Assembly (NCBI GenBank): GCA_025558075.1
Contig: JAHLKF010000013.1
Span: 62,001-126,000, forward strand
Reading direction: 5' to 3'
From: Gaertneriomyces semiglobifer
Lineage: Eukaryota; Chytridiomycota; Chytridiomycetes; Spizellomycetales; Spizellomycetaceae
Length of the DNA stretch: 64,000 nt
In this document: piece after piece, positions 1 through 11,680 of the stretch
Position numbering within the stretch: position 1 is the first letter of the stretch
Layout: the number at the start of each line of letters is the position of its first letter
Program-made: the position numbers and the translations under genes
The notes under the pieces: model-generated
Told to the model about the DNA's origin: nothing
What the model saw: only the letters and a program-made list of their open reading frames with translations
Database searches by the model: none

Positions 1-160
1 GTAAAGGTCACAGTAAGTCCGGTCCGTTGAAGGAACAAACAATTATAATTTGGGCGCGGACAAGTCCAGATTCGGAACACACGCTTAAAAGAGCACACAT
101 CAGAAGAGACCCCATATTACATCTCTAATAGCATTCAAAGAAGAGATATCAATCAGCACG

Positions 161-673
161 ATGTTGCCTCAGGAAGTTGCGCAAAAGGTTTGGATATGAG
201 TTTCTGATGTATGGATTATCTTGAGCAACGATTGGTTAAATCCACTCGCCTGTTGCAAACCCCAGGTCCTCATTGAGATTCAGAACACCATACAAGAAAA
301 GTCCCGTCAACTTACTCGACTACGAACAGAGCTGCAAGCGTTGGACAGACAGAAGAGAGTATCGGATCTGACCGCAAAAGAGCTCGCTCCGCTCGGTGCA
401 GATGTTGGCGCGTACAGATCCGTTGGAAAGATGTGAGTGCAATACAACGCTACAACTTCATCCTGATGGGACATCATCTTACTAACATTGGGCTTGCTTA
501 GGTTCATTCGTCAACCTCTTCCCGAAATTACCAAGGAGTTGCTGCAGCGAAAGGAAGATTCTGACAAGCAAGTCACGAATCTGACACGGGCAGCACAAAA
601 GGTGGAAAAAGAGCTGATAAATGCGCAAACCGCCTGGAAGGAGATCATGCATAGGAATAAAAGCGATGAATGA
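161..673 (+). CDS. PFDN1: Prefoldin subunit 1 (beta-type)
   Basis: Beta-type subunit of the cytosolic hexameric prefoldin chaperone, which hands unfolded actin and tubulin to the CCT chaperonin. Three exons are seen: 161-187, 266-432 and 502-673. Introns are 78 and 69 nt with GT...AG ends, and the joined product is 121 aa, the usual family length. The middle carries the beta-hairpin signature (VGAYRSVGKMF), and two flanking helices rich in K, E and Q form the coiled coil. The Met of KMF is split across the second intron, which confirms that junction. The first exon encodes only nine residues; its ATG at 161 is the only one that keeps frame through the first splice. Identification is by family resemblance and is firm. 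Confidence 0.9.
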
Positions 674-1086
674 CGGGGGCGTGGGTCAGTATCAACAGTG
701 GGATGCGCGCAGGGTCAGTAATAATTAAAGAATGGGAGCGATGGGAGTAGCTTTTATATTAATGGAACATGCTCGAGATCAGAGAACGTGAAACATACGC
801 ATTCAAAATCGCTGCAGACGATAGTATGGCAACGCCAAAAGGACCATTGAGCCTTGCGTACTTGGGCACTTTGTCGTTCTAGTGTCAGCTGTCCGGACCA
901 GATCTCAAATCCGACAGCGATATACCGTAGAGCCGTCCTTTTACGGTTATGCGAAGAGCGCCCACAGCCGTAGCGGAGAATACCTGCTATTCCAGTACGG
1001 TGATGTGAAAGGTCCCGTCACCTGAGGCCATGGCAATAGCGGGCAGATACTGTGATTCAAAGTAGCATACGTCCTGAAGCAGTTCC
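674..1086. other. Intergenic, convergent 3' ends
   Basis: Space between the 3' ends of the prefoldin gene and the minus-strand zinc-domain gene. I see no supported gene; the small open frames here have no ATG-led coding logic. Confidence 0.5.
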
Positions 1087-1552
1087 TCAAGAGACAGCTG
1101 CCTTGCTCGACTCTGATGCGACGGGAATTCTGAGAATATCAACTTTGTTTTTATGTATGCTGAAAGCAGGAGCGATCCAAGCACCACAGGAGCACTGGTC
1201 CCCTAGAAAAAAAAATGGATCCTTAACAACAACCACATAAACCGCAAAGCAACCTTGGCAACTAACCACTCCAATTGTATCCTCCTAATTTGGCTCCACA
1301 TTTCGGATTTGGGCAGACGATCTTGTTTGACGTATCATTTTCTTTGCCCTCAATCCAACTTAAAGGCTCAATAAATATATTGGCACACTCAATCTGCTGC
1401 TGTTGAAGAAGTCCTTCACGCTTGCGGTAAGCAAAGGCGGTTTGACCGTTCCCTGGTTCGTGGTCTTGGATGTCGTTGTTGTGAGCGAGAACCATGCGGC
1501 ATTTGCGACAGCGGATACAACGCTGCATGCCAGGCGCAGCGTCTGCAGACAT
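1087..1552 (-). CDS. Stand-alone YVH1/DUSP12-type zinc-binding domain protein
   Basis: Two exons (1552-1267 and 1202-1087, 64-nt intron) give a 133-aa protein. It matches only the C-terminal zinc-binding half of YVH1/DUSP12: the CIRCRKCR start, a central IECANIFIEPLSW, CPNPKCGAKLG, then NWSGDQCSCGAW and a PAFSIHKNKVD end. The dual-specificity phosphatase domain that normally precedes it is absent. Only about 200 bp separate the ATG from the divergent MDM10 gene, too little for it. In yeast the YVH1 zinc domain alone supports release of Mrt4 from pre-60S ribosomes, so a ribosome-assembly role is plausible here; that is inference. A splice acceptor-like TAG sits just before the ATG, so a remote upstream exon cannot be wholly excluded. 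Confidence 0.8.
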
Positions 1553-1748
1553 TCTAGCAAATTAGATGTGTGAGATCCACTTCAAGAGATGAGTCCTGTT
1601 TGACCGAGTTGGAGGTTTGAAGTGGGATTACTTTTTTACGTAGGTTCAAACAAACAAAAAGAATGTTAATTCTGCGCCCAACGCGAAGCGGAACATGTCC
1701 AAACGCAGGACGTTCAAAAAAGATTCAATCGCATAACGTTTTTGGAGG

Positions 1749-2905
1749 ATGCTCGACTTTATGGAATACTGTCTTCGTCGGTATTATGCACAATCAAACT
1801 TTTCTCCAGAAGGCCAATACTCTGCCCTGCTTCTGGACTCTCGACGGATTCTCGAATTCCGAGTGCCGAGTACCTTCAGTGTCACCCTTGGCAAGTCTAT
1901 TTCTCCAGAACTCAAAGGCACATATACCGTAGGCATACCCAATGTGCGCTCGGTCGGCTTCCTATTTACTTCCGTGCCCATGGACCTTCCGAAAATGGGC
2001 CTGGGTGATGAGACGGGGATGGATGATATGAGGTTATTTGGAAACGCCGGAAATGTTGGGCCAAAAGACATGCAACCTACGGAAAACGCTTCAATGTCAA
2101 AGGAAAAGGCGTATCTGTTATATGGTCGCTTGTTTGAAGATTTTCGGCTAGAAGCGTTGTACAGTAAAGCTCTGTCTCGTCGGACCCATTTTGTTACGGC
2201 TGGCACGAACTCGTGGGACACAAGAAAGCATGGCTCATCTAGCTCGGTATGAATGAGAACACTATTTTGTCGTCTCATGATTGCGTACTCATCCATGTGC
2301 CTGCCTAGTGAAGATCAATGCCCAGCTTATGCATGCCACGCCAAATTACAGCACCGAAGTGAGTTATACCACAGACGAGCATGTCATCGGCCTGAGTGGG
2401 CTCCAACGATTTGGTGGCTCCAATTGGGCTGCTGGAGGTGAACTATACTATACCGCAAAAGAACGAAGTGGTGGCTGTAAGTGGTTTACCCAACAACCTT
2501 GCATAGCGGTCTGGTTCGGTACTGATCAGTGCATGTTTTCCTACAGTATCATTTGCAGCGCGCTATAAGTCACAGGTGGATAACACCAAAACGGTCCTTG
2601 CCGTGGTTTCCAATCCAATGATGGGTCAGCTTTCGGCTTCGTATACAACAACGGTTGCGCCGAACTTAACAATGTCAACACGATACGATTTCAATGTTTA
2701 TTCTTATGAGGCTGACCTAGCTGTGGGCGTAGAGTATGCACCAAAGGAGCAGCGTCAGTTGGTGAAGGGCCGTATCAGCTTGTCTCAAGGGATGGCTGTC
2801 AAACTGGAAGGACAGTACAAGCGGGCCATGTTCAGTATAGGGCTGATGACAGAGTTTCTACGGAATCCCAGACGATCTGTTGGGGTTGAGTTGCAGATTT
2901 CATGA
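1749..2905 (+). CDS. MDM10: Mitochondrial distribution and morphology protein 10 (ERMES/SAM)
   Basis: Outer-membrane beta-barrel of the ER-mitochondria encounter structure, also associated with the SAM assembly complex. Three exons (1749-2246, 2314-2476, 2547-2905) give about 339 aa. The start MLDFMEY is the characteristic Mdm10 N-terminus. Later blocks typical of the family are YSTEVSYTTDEHVIGLSG, a GGELYYTAKERSGG strand, NPMMGQLSASY and RYDFNVYSYEADLAVGVEY. The second intron (2477-2546) is firm. For the first (2247-2313) I chose the acceptor that keeps frame; the more canonical TAG five bases upstream would give a stop. The gene is divergent from the zinc-domain gene across about 196 bp. 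Confidence 0.85.
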
Positions 2906-3112
2906 TAGAGGAATGGGTAGCTTATGGTGCGGAGAGTGCGAACGCAGAGATCAGCGCCAGCTATGCGACATGAGGCCGTGTACCGTATCACTCAGTTCTG
3001 AGAGAACCAGATAGATTCAAATGCTATTACTCTAGGGGGAAAGGTACAAACAAAACTTACATATACATATTCATCACAATCACCCACTATTCGAGTGGGC
3101 ACATGCATGCCC

Positions 3113-3745
3113 TCACTGCAAAATACATCCCTTCTTTGGCGGTTCGGAATCATTCCCCGTCGACTTTTCAATCTCCAGTAACATTGTCTCGAACACTCGC
3201 CCAACACCCTGATTCATTTTTGCACTACATTCCATGAAAGCACATCTCCAGTCTTTGGCACACTGTTCGCCTTCTTCGGCCGTAACTTGTCTCTGCAAAT
3301 GCAGATCGAGCTTGTTGGCCACTAGTACCATAGGTACCCACTCCATGCCAGTGTAGTTCAGAATCTTATCCCGTACGACCGCACACATTTCGAAACTCGA
3401 TCGGCTGGCGATGGAATAGACCAAGACATAGCCGTGTATACCCAACGCATGCTTGGAGTTCATGATGGAGTATTCATCTTGTCCTGCTGTGTCGTAAATT
3501 TCGAGGGCGTACTCTTGATGGGTGGTGGGATGACGAATAGTTTTGGTAAAGGTGTTTTCGATAGTGGGGTAGTAGGTTTCTGCGAAATGGTTCTCGACAA
3601 ATTGGACGGTGAGCGAAGACTTGCCGACGGCGCGAGAGCCGAGGACGGCTACCTTGCGAACCTACAAAACAGAAGGTGAGGAATGAGTTCGCGGAGGTTA
3701 CTATTGTTCATATGACCTCGCACTCACTTTGGGGGGATTGGACAT
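3113..3745 (-). CDS. RHB1: Rheb-type small GTPase
   Basis: Ras-family GTPase expected to activate TORC1. Exon 1 (3745-3728) encodes only MSNPPK; a 66-nt intron follows; exon 2 (3661-3113) carries the rest, 188 aa in all. All G boxes are visible: GSRAVGKSS (P-loop), YPTIENTFTK (switch I), DTAGQDEYS (switch II), NKLD and SAK. As in other Rheb proteins, Arg sits where Ras has Gly12. The C-terminus ends in CILQ, a CAAX box suited to farnesylation. The first intron falls just before the P-loop strand. The gene lies tail-to-tail with MDM10. Confidence 0.92.
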
Positions 3746-4625
3746 GTTTCTTGTTCTTGTGTGGGCTCTGTAGAAAGTGTATGGTCCAGCAAGAGAGTTG
3801 TGGACTTGATGACTACTGATAATTCGCGCCTATAAAACATGACGTTGGCTTGAGCCGGACACAGCTCCACCAAACCCGAGCGGGACCAGGCTATAAACCA
3901 TTGTGGGCATTATAATGACAGAGCTGGAATGGTGTGATATGAGTTATAGTGAGCGAAGGCATGATGAGCCTTACGTCTGCTTGGTTTCATCGAATGGCCA
4001 ACGAGAGCCGCGTTAGAATGTGCTGTCTCTCACTAAAACGCTCTGGTTCAAAGCAGTGGTCGGCTACCAACAGCAGCTTTTTACTGGAGTGTCAAGACCG
4101 GCCTCGTTCCCTCGTGCACGTCTACTAACTTCTTCCCTGTCATTTCGTAAGAAACAAAGTCGTGGCTCTGCCCAGGGTTAATGGGATATTTGGGATAAGT
4201 TATGCTTGTTCGACTGAATGTACAAATGATTCTATTTCCTACGCCGTTCAGCTCCACTATTAAATTCCATTCGGCCTTTGCACGGGTCAAACCAGCTGCC
4301 TGGGGCGGGCAGCCTGTCAACGTCCACCATGAAAACCTCGTATCTCCGGGCGTCAACGTCGACAAGAACACAGCAGAGTGCTTAAATACTCGTCACTTTC
4401 TGCAGCTGTGGATATAGCTACCGCTGGCGGATTCGCGACGGGCCATCCGTACATAGAGCGTACGGTCGTGTTTCGAAAAGGGGCTTCAGACATGCTATAC
4501 GTTCATCTTGCTGAGAATAAAATCATCTCTACCATATCGCGGCCTCTTGGGTCTCTGTTGACTCTTTCCCAATTTTAACCGGAAGAATTTCATCTATCGC
4601 CAATGGAAGATCAGTCTGAGAACAG
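3746..4625. other. Long region without an assigned gene
   Basis: About 880 nt upstream of the Rheb gene. Open frames overlap on both strands: a minus frame at 4371-4081 without an ATG start, and plus frames at 4202-4417 and near 4378-4578. None resembles a family I know and none could be joined into a convincing gene. One could be an exon of an unrecognised gene. Confidence 0.3.
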
Positions 4626-4910
4626 TTAACGGGAAGCAGTAGACCTGCGAGTGCGCACCTTTAACTTTTGTATTAGCAAGGCAGTCTTTCTGCTTTGTTT
4701 AGGAAGGATATATCCTGGCAACTTTCGTCCACCATACGATGGATATTTGGAACCCCGGGTTTGAAGGGAGAGGGCGGACGGTGCTCGAGCGGCCAGATCC
4801 TGAGGCGACAGTCGGACGCCTGCTAGTCCACCTGCGGACAGTAATCTTCCAGCACCGCTGACGGCCGCTGTTGACGTGGCCCACGCCGATGATATGATGG
4901 AGGAGAGCAT
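4626..4910 (-). CDS. Small basic protein, possibly mitochondrial
   Basis: ATG-started open frame of 94 aa. The N-terminal half is rich in Ala, Ser, Leu and Arg with no acidic residue until about position 38, as in a mitochondrial presequence. The C-terminal half is strongly basic (KQSRKTALLIQKLKVRTRRS), as in small mitochondrial ribosomal proteins. I do not recognise the family, and the coding assignment rests on composition alone. The nearest gene, RRP3, starts about 265 bp away on the other strand. Confidence 0.4.
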   Translation of the reverse strand: MLSSIISSAWATSTAAVSGAGRLLSAGGLAGVRLSPQDLAARAPSALSLQTRGSKYPSYGGRKLPGYILPKQSRKTALLIQKLKVRTRRSTASR

Positions 4911-5174
4911 GGCGTGCGTTTGTTGATTATCGGTCGATCGCCTGCGTCAAAACGAACTGTTTCTGTGAATTCAATGGGCGACGGTGGTTGTTGACATGGC
5001 AACACAACTCCGCGAAGTTGATTTGTTTTTGCTTTTTGGGCGCGCCTTTTCCACAGTTTAACTTTTGGAAAGCGGAAACCAAGAATTCAGCGACAGCTTC
5101 ACAGGTAGAACAGGCGGCAACGACGAAAAGGTCATCAACGAAGGATAGAAGTGGTTATAAATCGAACATAGAGG

Positions 5175-6539
5175 ATGATCGGTCCGGATACGGAAAGCAA
5201 TGATGCTACGACATTCGCCAGTCTAGGCCTTCTTCCTCAACTATGCGAGGCATGCGAAAAGGTTGGGTACAAGACGCCTAGTGAGATTCAACGAGCATCC
5301 ATACCACAAGCTTTGGAAGGACGTGATATTATTGGACTCGCTCAGACAGGGTCAGGAAAAACCGCTGCCTTCGCTCTTCCGATTCTCCAACGGCTCTTCC
5401 AAAACCCTCAACCTTTATATGCTTGTGTCATGGCGCCGACACGAGAACTAGCCTTTCAGATTTCGGAACAGTTTGAAGCTCTAGGGTCGACCATTGGTGT
5501 GAGGTGTACGGTAATTGTTGGTGGAATGGATATGATGCAGCAGGCGATTGCTCTCTCCAAGAAACCGCATATTGTGATCTGCACGCCTGGTCGTCTTGTA
5601 GACCACTTGGAGAACACCAAAGGGTTCAACATGAAACAGTTAAAGTATTTAGTGATGGATGAAGCCGACCGATTGTTAGACTTGGATTTCGGTGCTGAGA
5701 TTGAGAAAGTGTTGAAAGTTATACCACGTGAACGGAACACGTTCCTGTTCTCCGCCACTATGACGAGCAAAGTCGAGAAGCTGCAACGGGCATCGTTGGT
5801 GAACCCCGTTAAGGTTGAAGTGGCAACGAAATACTCTACTGTGGCAACGCTCTTGCAGTACTACCTCTTCTTCCCGTTCAAGTACAAGGAATGCTACCTT
5901 ACATATCTGCTGAATGAACTTGCAGGACAGACTTGCATCGTCTTTGCTCTGACATGTGCCCACGCCCAAAAACTTGCTCTTATGCTGCGGAATCTCGGGT
6001 TCCAGGCCGTCTGCCTTCACGGACAAATGTCACAACCAAAGCGTCTTGGTGCCTTGGGTAAGTTCAAGAGTGGTGGAAGGAATATCTTAATTGCCACAGA
6101 CGTCGCGAGTCGAGGACTTGATATTCCTGGGGTTGATGTTGTCATAAATTATGACGTTCCGCAGAGTAGCAAGGACTACATTCACCGTGTTGGACGGACA
6201 GCTCGGGCTGGAAAGAGTGGAAAATCTATTACGCTCGTCACACAGTACGATATTGAGTGGTACCAGCGTATTGAGCATGCCATTGGGAAAAAGCTCGACG
6301 AATACCCTTTGGGACAGGACAAAACTGCAGTGCTGATGCTGCAAGAGCGAGTATCCGAGGCGACGCGGTATGCGCACATGCAACTAAAAGAAGAGTTGGC
6401 TAACAGCAAGGGAAAACGGAAGCGTACCGGTGCGTTTGCAGAGCCCGACAATAATGCAGACAAGGATGATGACGAGTCGGCGGCTACGAGAATAATAAAT
6501 AAGAAGCCGAAAGGAAAGAGCTCAAAGAGGCCAAGATAG
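5175..6539 (+). CDS. RRP3: DEAD-box RNA helicase, Rrp3/DDX47 type
   Basis: ATP-dependent RNA helicase of the 18S rRNA maturation pathway in the nucleolus. A single exon encodes 454 aa. Motifs in order: Q motif with the upstream Phe (residues 14-40), AQTGSGKT (56-63), PTRELA (88-93), TPGR, DEAD (162-165), SAT (193-195), then [14 protein letters not shown] and [10 protein letters not shown] in the second RecA domain. The C-terminal tail is basic and lysine rich ([20 protein letters not shown]), a likely nucleolar signal. The start MIGPDTES is short before the Q motif; open frame continues upstream of 5175 only in a different phase. It is tail-to-tail with PWP1 only 55 bp away. Confidence 0.9.
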   Translation: MIGPDTESNDATTFASLGLLPQLCEACEKVGYKTPSEIQRASIPQALEGRDIIGLAQTGSGKTAAFALPILQRLFQNPQPLYACVMAPTRELAFQISEQFEALGSTIGVRCTVIVGGMDMMQQAIALSKKPHIVICTPGRLVDHLENTKGFNMKQLKYLVMDEADRLLDLDFGAEIEKVLKVIPRERNTFLFSATMTSKVEKLQRASLVNPVKVEVATKYSTVATLLQYYLFFPFKYKECYLTYLLNELAGQTCIVFALTCAHAQKLALMLRNLGFQAVCLHGQMSQPKRLGALGKFKSGGRNILIATDVASRGLDIPGVDVVINYDVPQSSKDYIHRVGRTARAGKSGKSITLVTQYDIEWYQRIEHAIGKKLDEYPLGQDKTAVLMLQERVSEATRYAHMQLKEELANSKGKRKRTGAFAEPDNNADKDDDESAATRIINKKPKGKSSKRPR

Positions 6540-6594
6540 GCGTTTGTAATACAGATGTAAGAAATGGTTAAATATTGTAATACAGAATCCTAAA

Positions 6595-8292
6595 CTACAC
6601 GTGTTCCTCTTCCGAGTCATCCTCATCATCTACATCCATGGCACCTTCGATTCCTGTTTCTTCCTCCTCTTCTTCTTCCTCCGAGTCCGACTCGACACCT
6701 GTGATTTCTTTCTTTTTCGGCTTTTCAGCGGTGGCCGCTACGTTGTGCTGATGGACCGGGAATGCTCGTCGCACACCGGCGTTATCCTCCAAATTCCACA
6801 CAAGTACCTTGCCCTTGGAGCCCGCCGCACAGACAGCGTAGGGTGAGTCGGGTGAGAAATTGGCGGAGAACACTTTACCCTACAAAGAACGGGATGTTAG
6901 CACAACGTGGTTCAACCAAAGCGACATTGACTCGTAATACCATACCAAATCTAAATCGCGCGACACAATGCAGCTAGGCTTGTTATCTTTAATGTTCCAG
7001 ATTTTGACCATCTTATCCGTGGATGCGGTGACCATCAACCCTTCCACTAACGCGCTGACATCCAGTGCCGAAACAGCTGCATCGTGAGCATGCAGTGTGA
7101 ATATCGGGGCGGATCCACTCTTTGTGGCATCAAAGCATTGAACAAGCCCGTCTTCAGTACTAACAAAGAACCGTTCCGGATGGAAAGGGTCCCACAGCAG
7201 ACACTCTACATCCGCCGCGAGCTTCCATTCTGCGATGGAGTCGGGTGCCCGAGAATCGAAAGCACACACGCGCTTATCGTAGCCACCTGTGAGGAGGACG
7301 GTAGGTTCTGAAGGGTTCCATGCGACGGCTTGCACTTTGTCCTTGTGATGCGTGAAACTTTTCACGGCTTTCTCGGGGTTGTTGAGATCCCACAGCTTCA
7401 CGGTGGTATCGGCTGACCCTGTGGCGACCAGATTTCTATGTGTTTTGTTCCAGGAGATACACATGACAGCATCGACATGGCGATCCGGGTTGATACCGCC
7501 AGCACGACGTGCGGGACCAAACTTCTTCTTCTTCTTCTTTCCACCGGTTACGGCGTCGGCGGCCTGAGCACCCGGTTGATTGATTCCACCCAATATGCAT
7601 TCGGGATATACAGCATCGATCATATCCAAATCCCAGATCTCGACTTCTGGGTCAAAGGTTCCAATGGCAACATAGTTTCCAGGTGTTGCAACATCCTTCT
7701 TCCTACCGACGCGGTAGTTCATCCATTCCAGACAGAGCGGGAAGCTCGGTAGCATGATATCGTGGTGCACGTAAAGGTTGTCTTCTGCCTCTTCATACAC
7801 ATATATTTCCAAATGTGAGATTTCATCTTCTGTTTTGGCAGCAAGGAGGAGGTTGTCCTCTGGCAGGACTTGCATTTCGTGTAGCTCTTCGTCTTCGTCT
7901 TCCTGGTCGGCGACTTGCACATACGGGTCCTCCTCATTGCTCGCATGATAGGTTAACCCTTGGACCTTACTGAACAGAGGGATAGAAGTTGGGCCCTCTG
8001 CGGCAGCAGTTTCCTCCTCATCAGAGTCATCATAGTTGTCAAGGTTATACTTTGCCAACTCATCATCGCCATTTTCAGGAGCCGGTGCCTCGGTATCCAT
8101 AGACTCCTCTGCATCATTATCAACCTTCATGTCGTTTGCGTGGGTCTCGGCATCAGCCAAGTCGTCGCGAGCAACGTCCAACTGGGCGCCAATCTTTTCG
8201 GCGACCTTGGAGTATTCTTCATCGGTGAGCTTGTAACGGTCCGGAAGCTCCTGGGCTGCACCCTTCCGCACCCATAATAACGACGAAATCAT
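6595..8292 (-). CDS. PWP1: Periodic tryptophan protein 1, WD40 ribosome-biogenesis factor
   Basis: WD40 protein of the nucleolus acting in 60S subunit assembly. Exons 8292-6946 and 6879-6595, separated by a 66-nt intron, give 543 aa. The start MISSLLWVRKGAA is characteristic of the family. An acidic segment (residues about 50-140) precedes the WD repeats, which include VATGSADTTVKLWDL, VLLTGGYDKRVCAFD and VTASTDKMVKIWN. The intron falls between SRDLDL and GKVFSANFSPDSPY. The tail is acidic with runs of Glu. The start is head-to-head with mitochondrial PheRS across about 196 bp. Confidence 0.9.
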
Positions 8293-8488
8293 CCTTGGCT
8301 ACTGTATGTATAACGGTTCGGTCAAGGATATTCGTTCGCAGAAGTGTCGCACGCCGAAGAGTTGAGCGAACGCTTAACAAAAAAAATTATGGGACGCCGG
8401 CGACTTTCGCGTTGACCGTCTCAAAATCCAGCGATCTGTGAACCAAAGCAGAAGGACAGGCTTGGACTGAAATAAGGTGGAGGGAAGT

Positions 8489-10107
8489 ATGAGACGATCG
8501 CTAATTCTTTTAAGGGCGGTCTGCTCTGTGTCGACGACATCATGTCGGCCTGGTTTGGCCAAGGTAGCACCACAAAGATGTCAGCTTCTACGACCGCATC
8601 AGTACTCGACAGCAGCAGCGGCGGCCGCCAAAGCGGCCCCTTCTAATGGTACGGAAAAGCGCTGTATTTCTCACTGTTTCGTAGTTTTCTAAGATGTTGT
8701 GCAGATACTTCACCTGGAACGGTAACAGTACTGGGTCAATCCTTCCCTCGAGATGAATCCACCAACGTTACGGAAACAATCCTCGCCAAGACCTCCCGCC
8801 GTTTACATCTCCAACCCAATAACCCCATTAATATCATCAAAACACATATCGAAAAGTACTTTGACGACTTTCATCCCGTGGATTCCCTGAACCCTGCCGT
8901 GACCGTACACCAAAACTTTGACTCTCTCTTGTTCGCTGCCGACCATCCCGGCCGAGCCTTGACAGATACTTACTACATCAACAAGGATACTGTATTAAGG
9001 ACGCACACAAGCGCTCATCAATCTGAAGTCATGCGGACGAGAAAGGCACATGGGTACCTGCTCACAGCAGACGTGTACCGACGAGATGAGATTGATGTCA
9101 GCCATTACCCCGTGTTCCACCAGATGGAAGGCATAAGAACGTTTGATAGAAAGAAGCTCATAGAGGAGATTGGCTTGGGCGACGATACATCTGAAGCGTA
9201 CCAAACAAACAAGGAGAATCAACATGTGTTTGCCAACCCCGATCTTGTCCAACCGTCCCATTCACAAAAGGAAGCCCTACTGGTAGGAATGCATTTGCGT
9301 AAATCGTTAGAGGGAATGGTACGGGATCTGCTGGGTCAAGATCCTCGAGTCGGAGAGCTACAGTTCCGATGGATCTCTACTTATTTCCCCTTTACGAGTC
9401 CCAGTTGGGAATTGGAGGTGCTGTATCAGGGTGACTGGTTGGAGCTATTGGGCTGTGGCGTGATTCAACAGGATATCCTCGACAAGTCAGGTACGAAGGC
9501 GAATTGTTTATCATTACCCCGTCGGACGTATAGCCAACGCACACATGCTTCCGTACAATGAACGTTTTTGATAGGTAACTCTGACCGCATCGGCTGGGCA
9601 TTCGGTCTCGGTGTCGAACGCATCGCCATGGTCATGTTCGACATTCCGGATATTCGTCTATTCTGGTCCACCGATGAACGCTTCACCTCGCAATTTGAGT
9701 CTCGCAAAATTGTCCGTTTCCAACCGTTTTCTAAATACCCCGCGTGTTATAAAGATATCTCTTTCTGGTGCCCTACCGGCTTCCACGACAACGACTTTGC
9801 GGAGGTAGTGAGGGATGTGGCCGGGGATGTCGCAGAGGACGTCAAATTGGTGAGTAGGCTTGGCGATTGAATAAATGACTGTGTTGCGCGAAATGCATTT
9901 ATTTTGTTGTGAGATCCATAGTATGGCTGACCTCGCGCTTTCTTGTAGATTGATAAGTTTGTGCATCCGAAAACAGGTCGCGTGAGCCGCTGTTTCCGTA
10001 TCAACTACCGGGCAATGGACCGTACTCTCACCAATGAGGAGGTTGATGCGATCCAAGACCGCGTCCGCGAGACCTCTGAAAAGAGGCTCGAAGTCGAACT
10101 TCGCTAA
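8489..10107 (+). CDS. MSF1: Phenylalanyl-tRNA synthetase, mitochondrial
   Basis: Monomeric class II enzyme charging mitochondrial tRNA(Phe). Four exons (8489-8648, 8705-9490, 9575-9849, 9949-10107) give 459 aa. The first 50 residues are basic and alanine rich, consistent with a mitochondrial presequence. Class II core elements follow: [11 protein letters not shown], motif 2 around [20 protein letters not shown], and motif 3 [16 protein letters not shown]. The last exon completes the FDX-ACB anticodon-binding domain, ending near [16 protein letters not shown]. The frame opens 12 nt earlier with GTG; I chose the first ATG at 8489. FARS2 is the animal name. Confidence 0.92.
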
Positions 10108-10314
10108 TTGTGGTTTTCCCATTCTTAAAGTACAAGCATGCCACTTTGGCATATATTGCTCCATATCGCTGCGTATCCATGATGTTGTTAATAATTATGC
10201 GTCGAACAACCAAATCTACATTAAGTTACAGTAAACTCTCCATCTACTCGTCTACACGTCTGCACTATCTACAACCCCTTTCTCCTACTGGTACCTCATA
10301 TCGCCACACGTATA

Positions 10315-11680
10315 CTACTGCTCCTCTCTAACCCTTGCAAATGTCTCTGCAACAATCAAAGGAAAAACGACAGTCGCATCCGCATATACTTTTACAGGTT
10401 TAGCATCCCCGCGAATTTTTCCCCACGAGACTGCCTCATCTGGTCGCGCGCCAGCGTCACTCCCATCGAATTCCTGGCCGGTATTGACGTAAACTGCGTA
10501 ATCTGCACCGTTGCGCATGAGGTTGGCATTGCAAATGTGGTGCTTGATGATACCTCCGCCGAGAATGATCATGCCTGTTTTCTTGGCGAACACAGCGGTG
10601 TTGTTGATGGAGCGGATGTCTGAGGCGATGTCGATTATGAGACCTGGATTTTTGTACGAGTGGAAGTAGATCATGTCGCCGAGGGAGCCGTCGGTAAGGG
10701 CGGGGCAGTAGACGGGGATGTCGTTCTGAAGAATAACAGGGGAAGACGACGGATTTTGGTGAGCAACGGACCCTACTGCATCAAGTTAGTCAAGTTGTAA
10801 ACGTAGACCACTTACTTTGTACGCCCAATAGTAAATACTGTCTGGATCATTTATCGTCTCTCCCAACCGTCTGATAATCTTTGACGGTGTCCATACCACT
10901 CCGTCCTCTTTTTGTTCTTTCAGCATTTGGTCCAACACCGGCATGACCCAGTCCTCAAATTTACAATAATTATCATTCGGGACCAAAAGATTTCCAATGC
11001 GATTCAACCCCTTTCGACGAAGGTCGGCCCCAGGAAGAGAAAAGGAACCCACATAGGTTGGGCCTAGGCATTTAATGATGTCTTCTTCGATGCCGCCCGC
11101 GGACGAGACGATGCAGTCCACCTGTAATATGTACATTCATGATGAGTACAAGGTATGAGTGGCCTGAGAGAAGATGTTTGCAATTACCATTCGGTGCTGG
11201 ACGAGATATCGTATCGTTTCACGTAAACCCGAGGAAACGAGGTTGGAAGTATATCCCAGGAATATCTGGCATTTGGTCTGTGCGCGCACGGCAGGGTCGC
11301 AGAACTGCTCTTGTTCGCCTTCAGCAATGGGTTCATCTGATAACCGCCATCGAATCTGCCAAAAGCAATAATTCAAAGGGTTTGGTCAATTTACTCTCAC
11401 TAAAAATCGACATACTCGGCAGAGCACAAGACCAAGACTCGCTTACCATGCGATTGATTTCCTCAATAGCCTCACCAACATTCGTAGCCTGGTATCCTGT
11501 TCGAATATATGATTGCATCAAGGCCTTGTAGTCGATTCCGTTGTTGAAGTCGTACCCGCGGACATGAGGGGCGTCCACCGGCATGCTGACTGACGGCACG
11601 AGGACGGCCTCAATGGCGGATTGTGGAGTTGGAGCAGACCCATTGGTTTGCGAAGGAGGTGCTGCTGATGGAGTGGTCAT
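10315..11680 (-). CDS. DYS1: Deoxyhypusine synthase
   Basis: Transfers the aminobutyl group of spermidine to a lysine of eIF5A, the first step of hypusine formation, using NAD. Four exons (11680-11447, 11355-11188, 11121-10816, 10725-10315) with phase-0 introns of 66-91 nt give 372 aa, close to the human 369. The Rossmann-like block with [19 protein letters not shown] is intact. The catalytic lysine region reads [18 protein letters not shown], followed by [20 protein letters not shown], the NAD/spermidine site. The C-terminus stops soon after VAETFARV, slightly shorter than in animals. Nothing appears broken. Confidence 0.95.

Noticed and set aside
1784..2296. 170-codon minus-strand frame opposite MDM10
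   Set aside because: Complement of the conserved Mdm10 coding exon; no independent resemblance.
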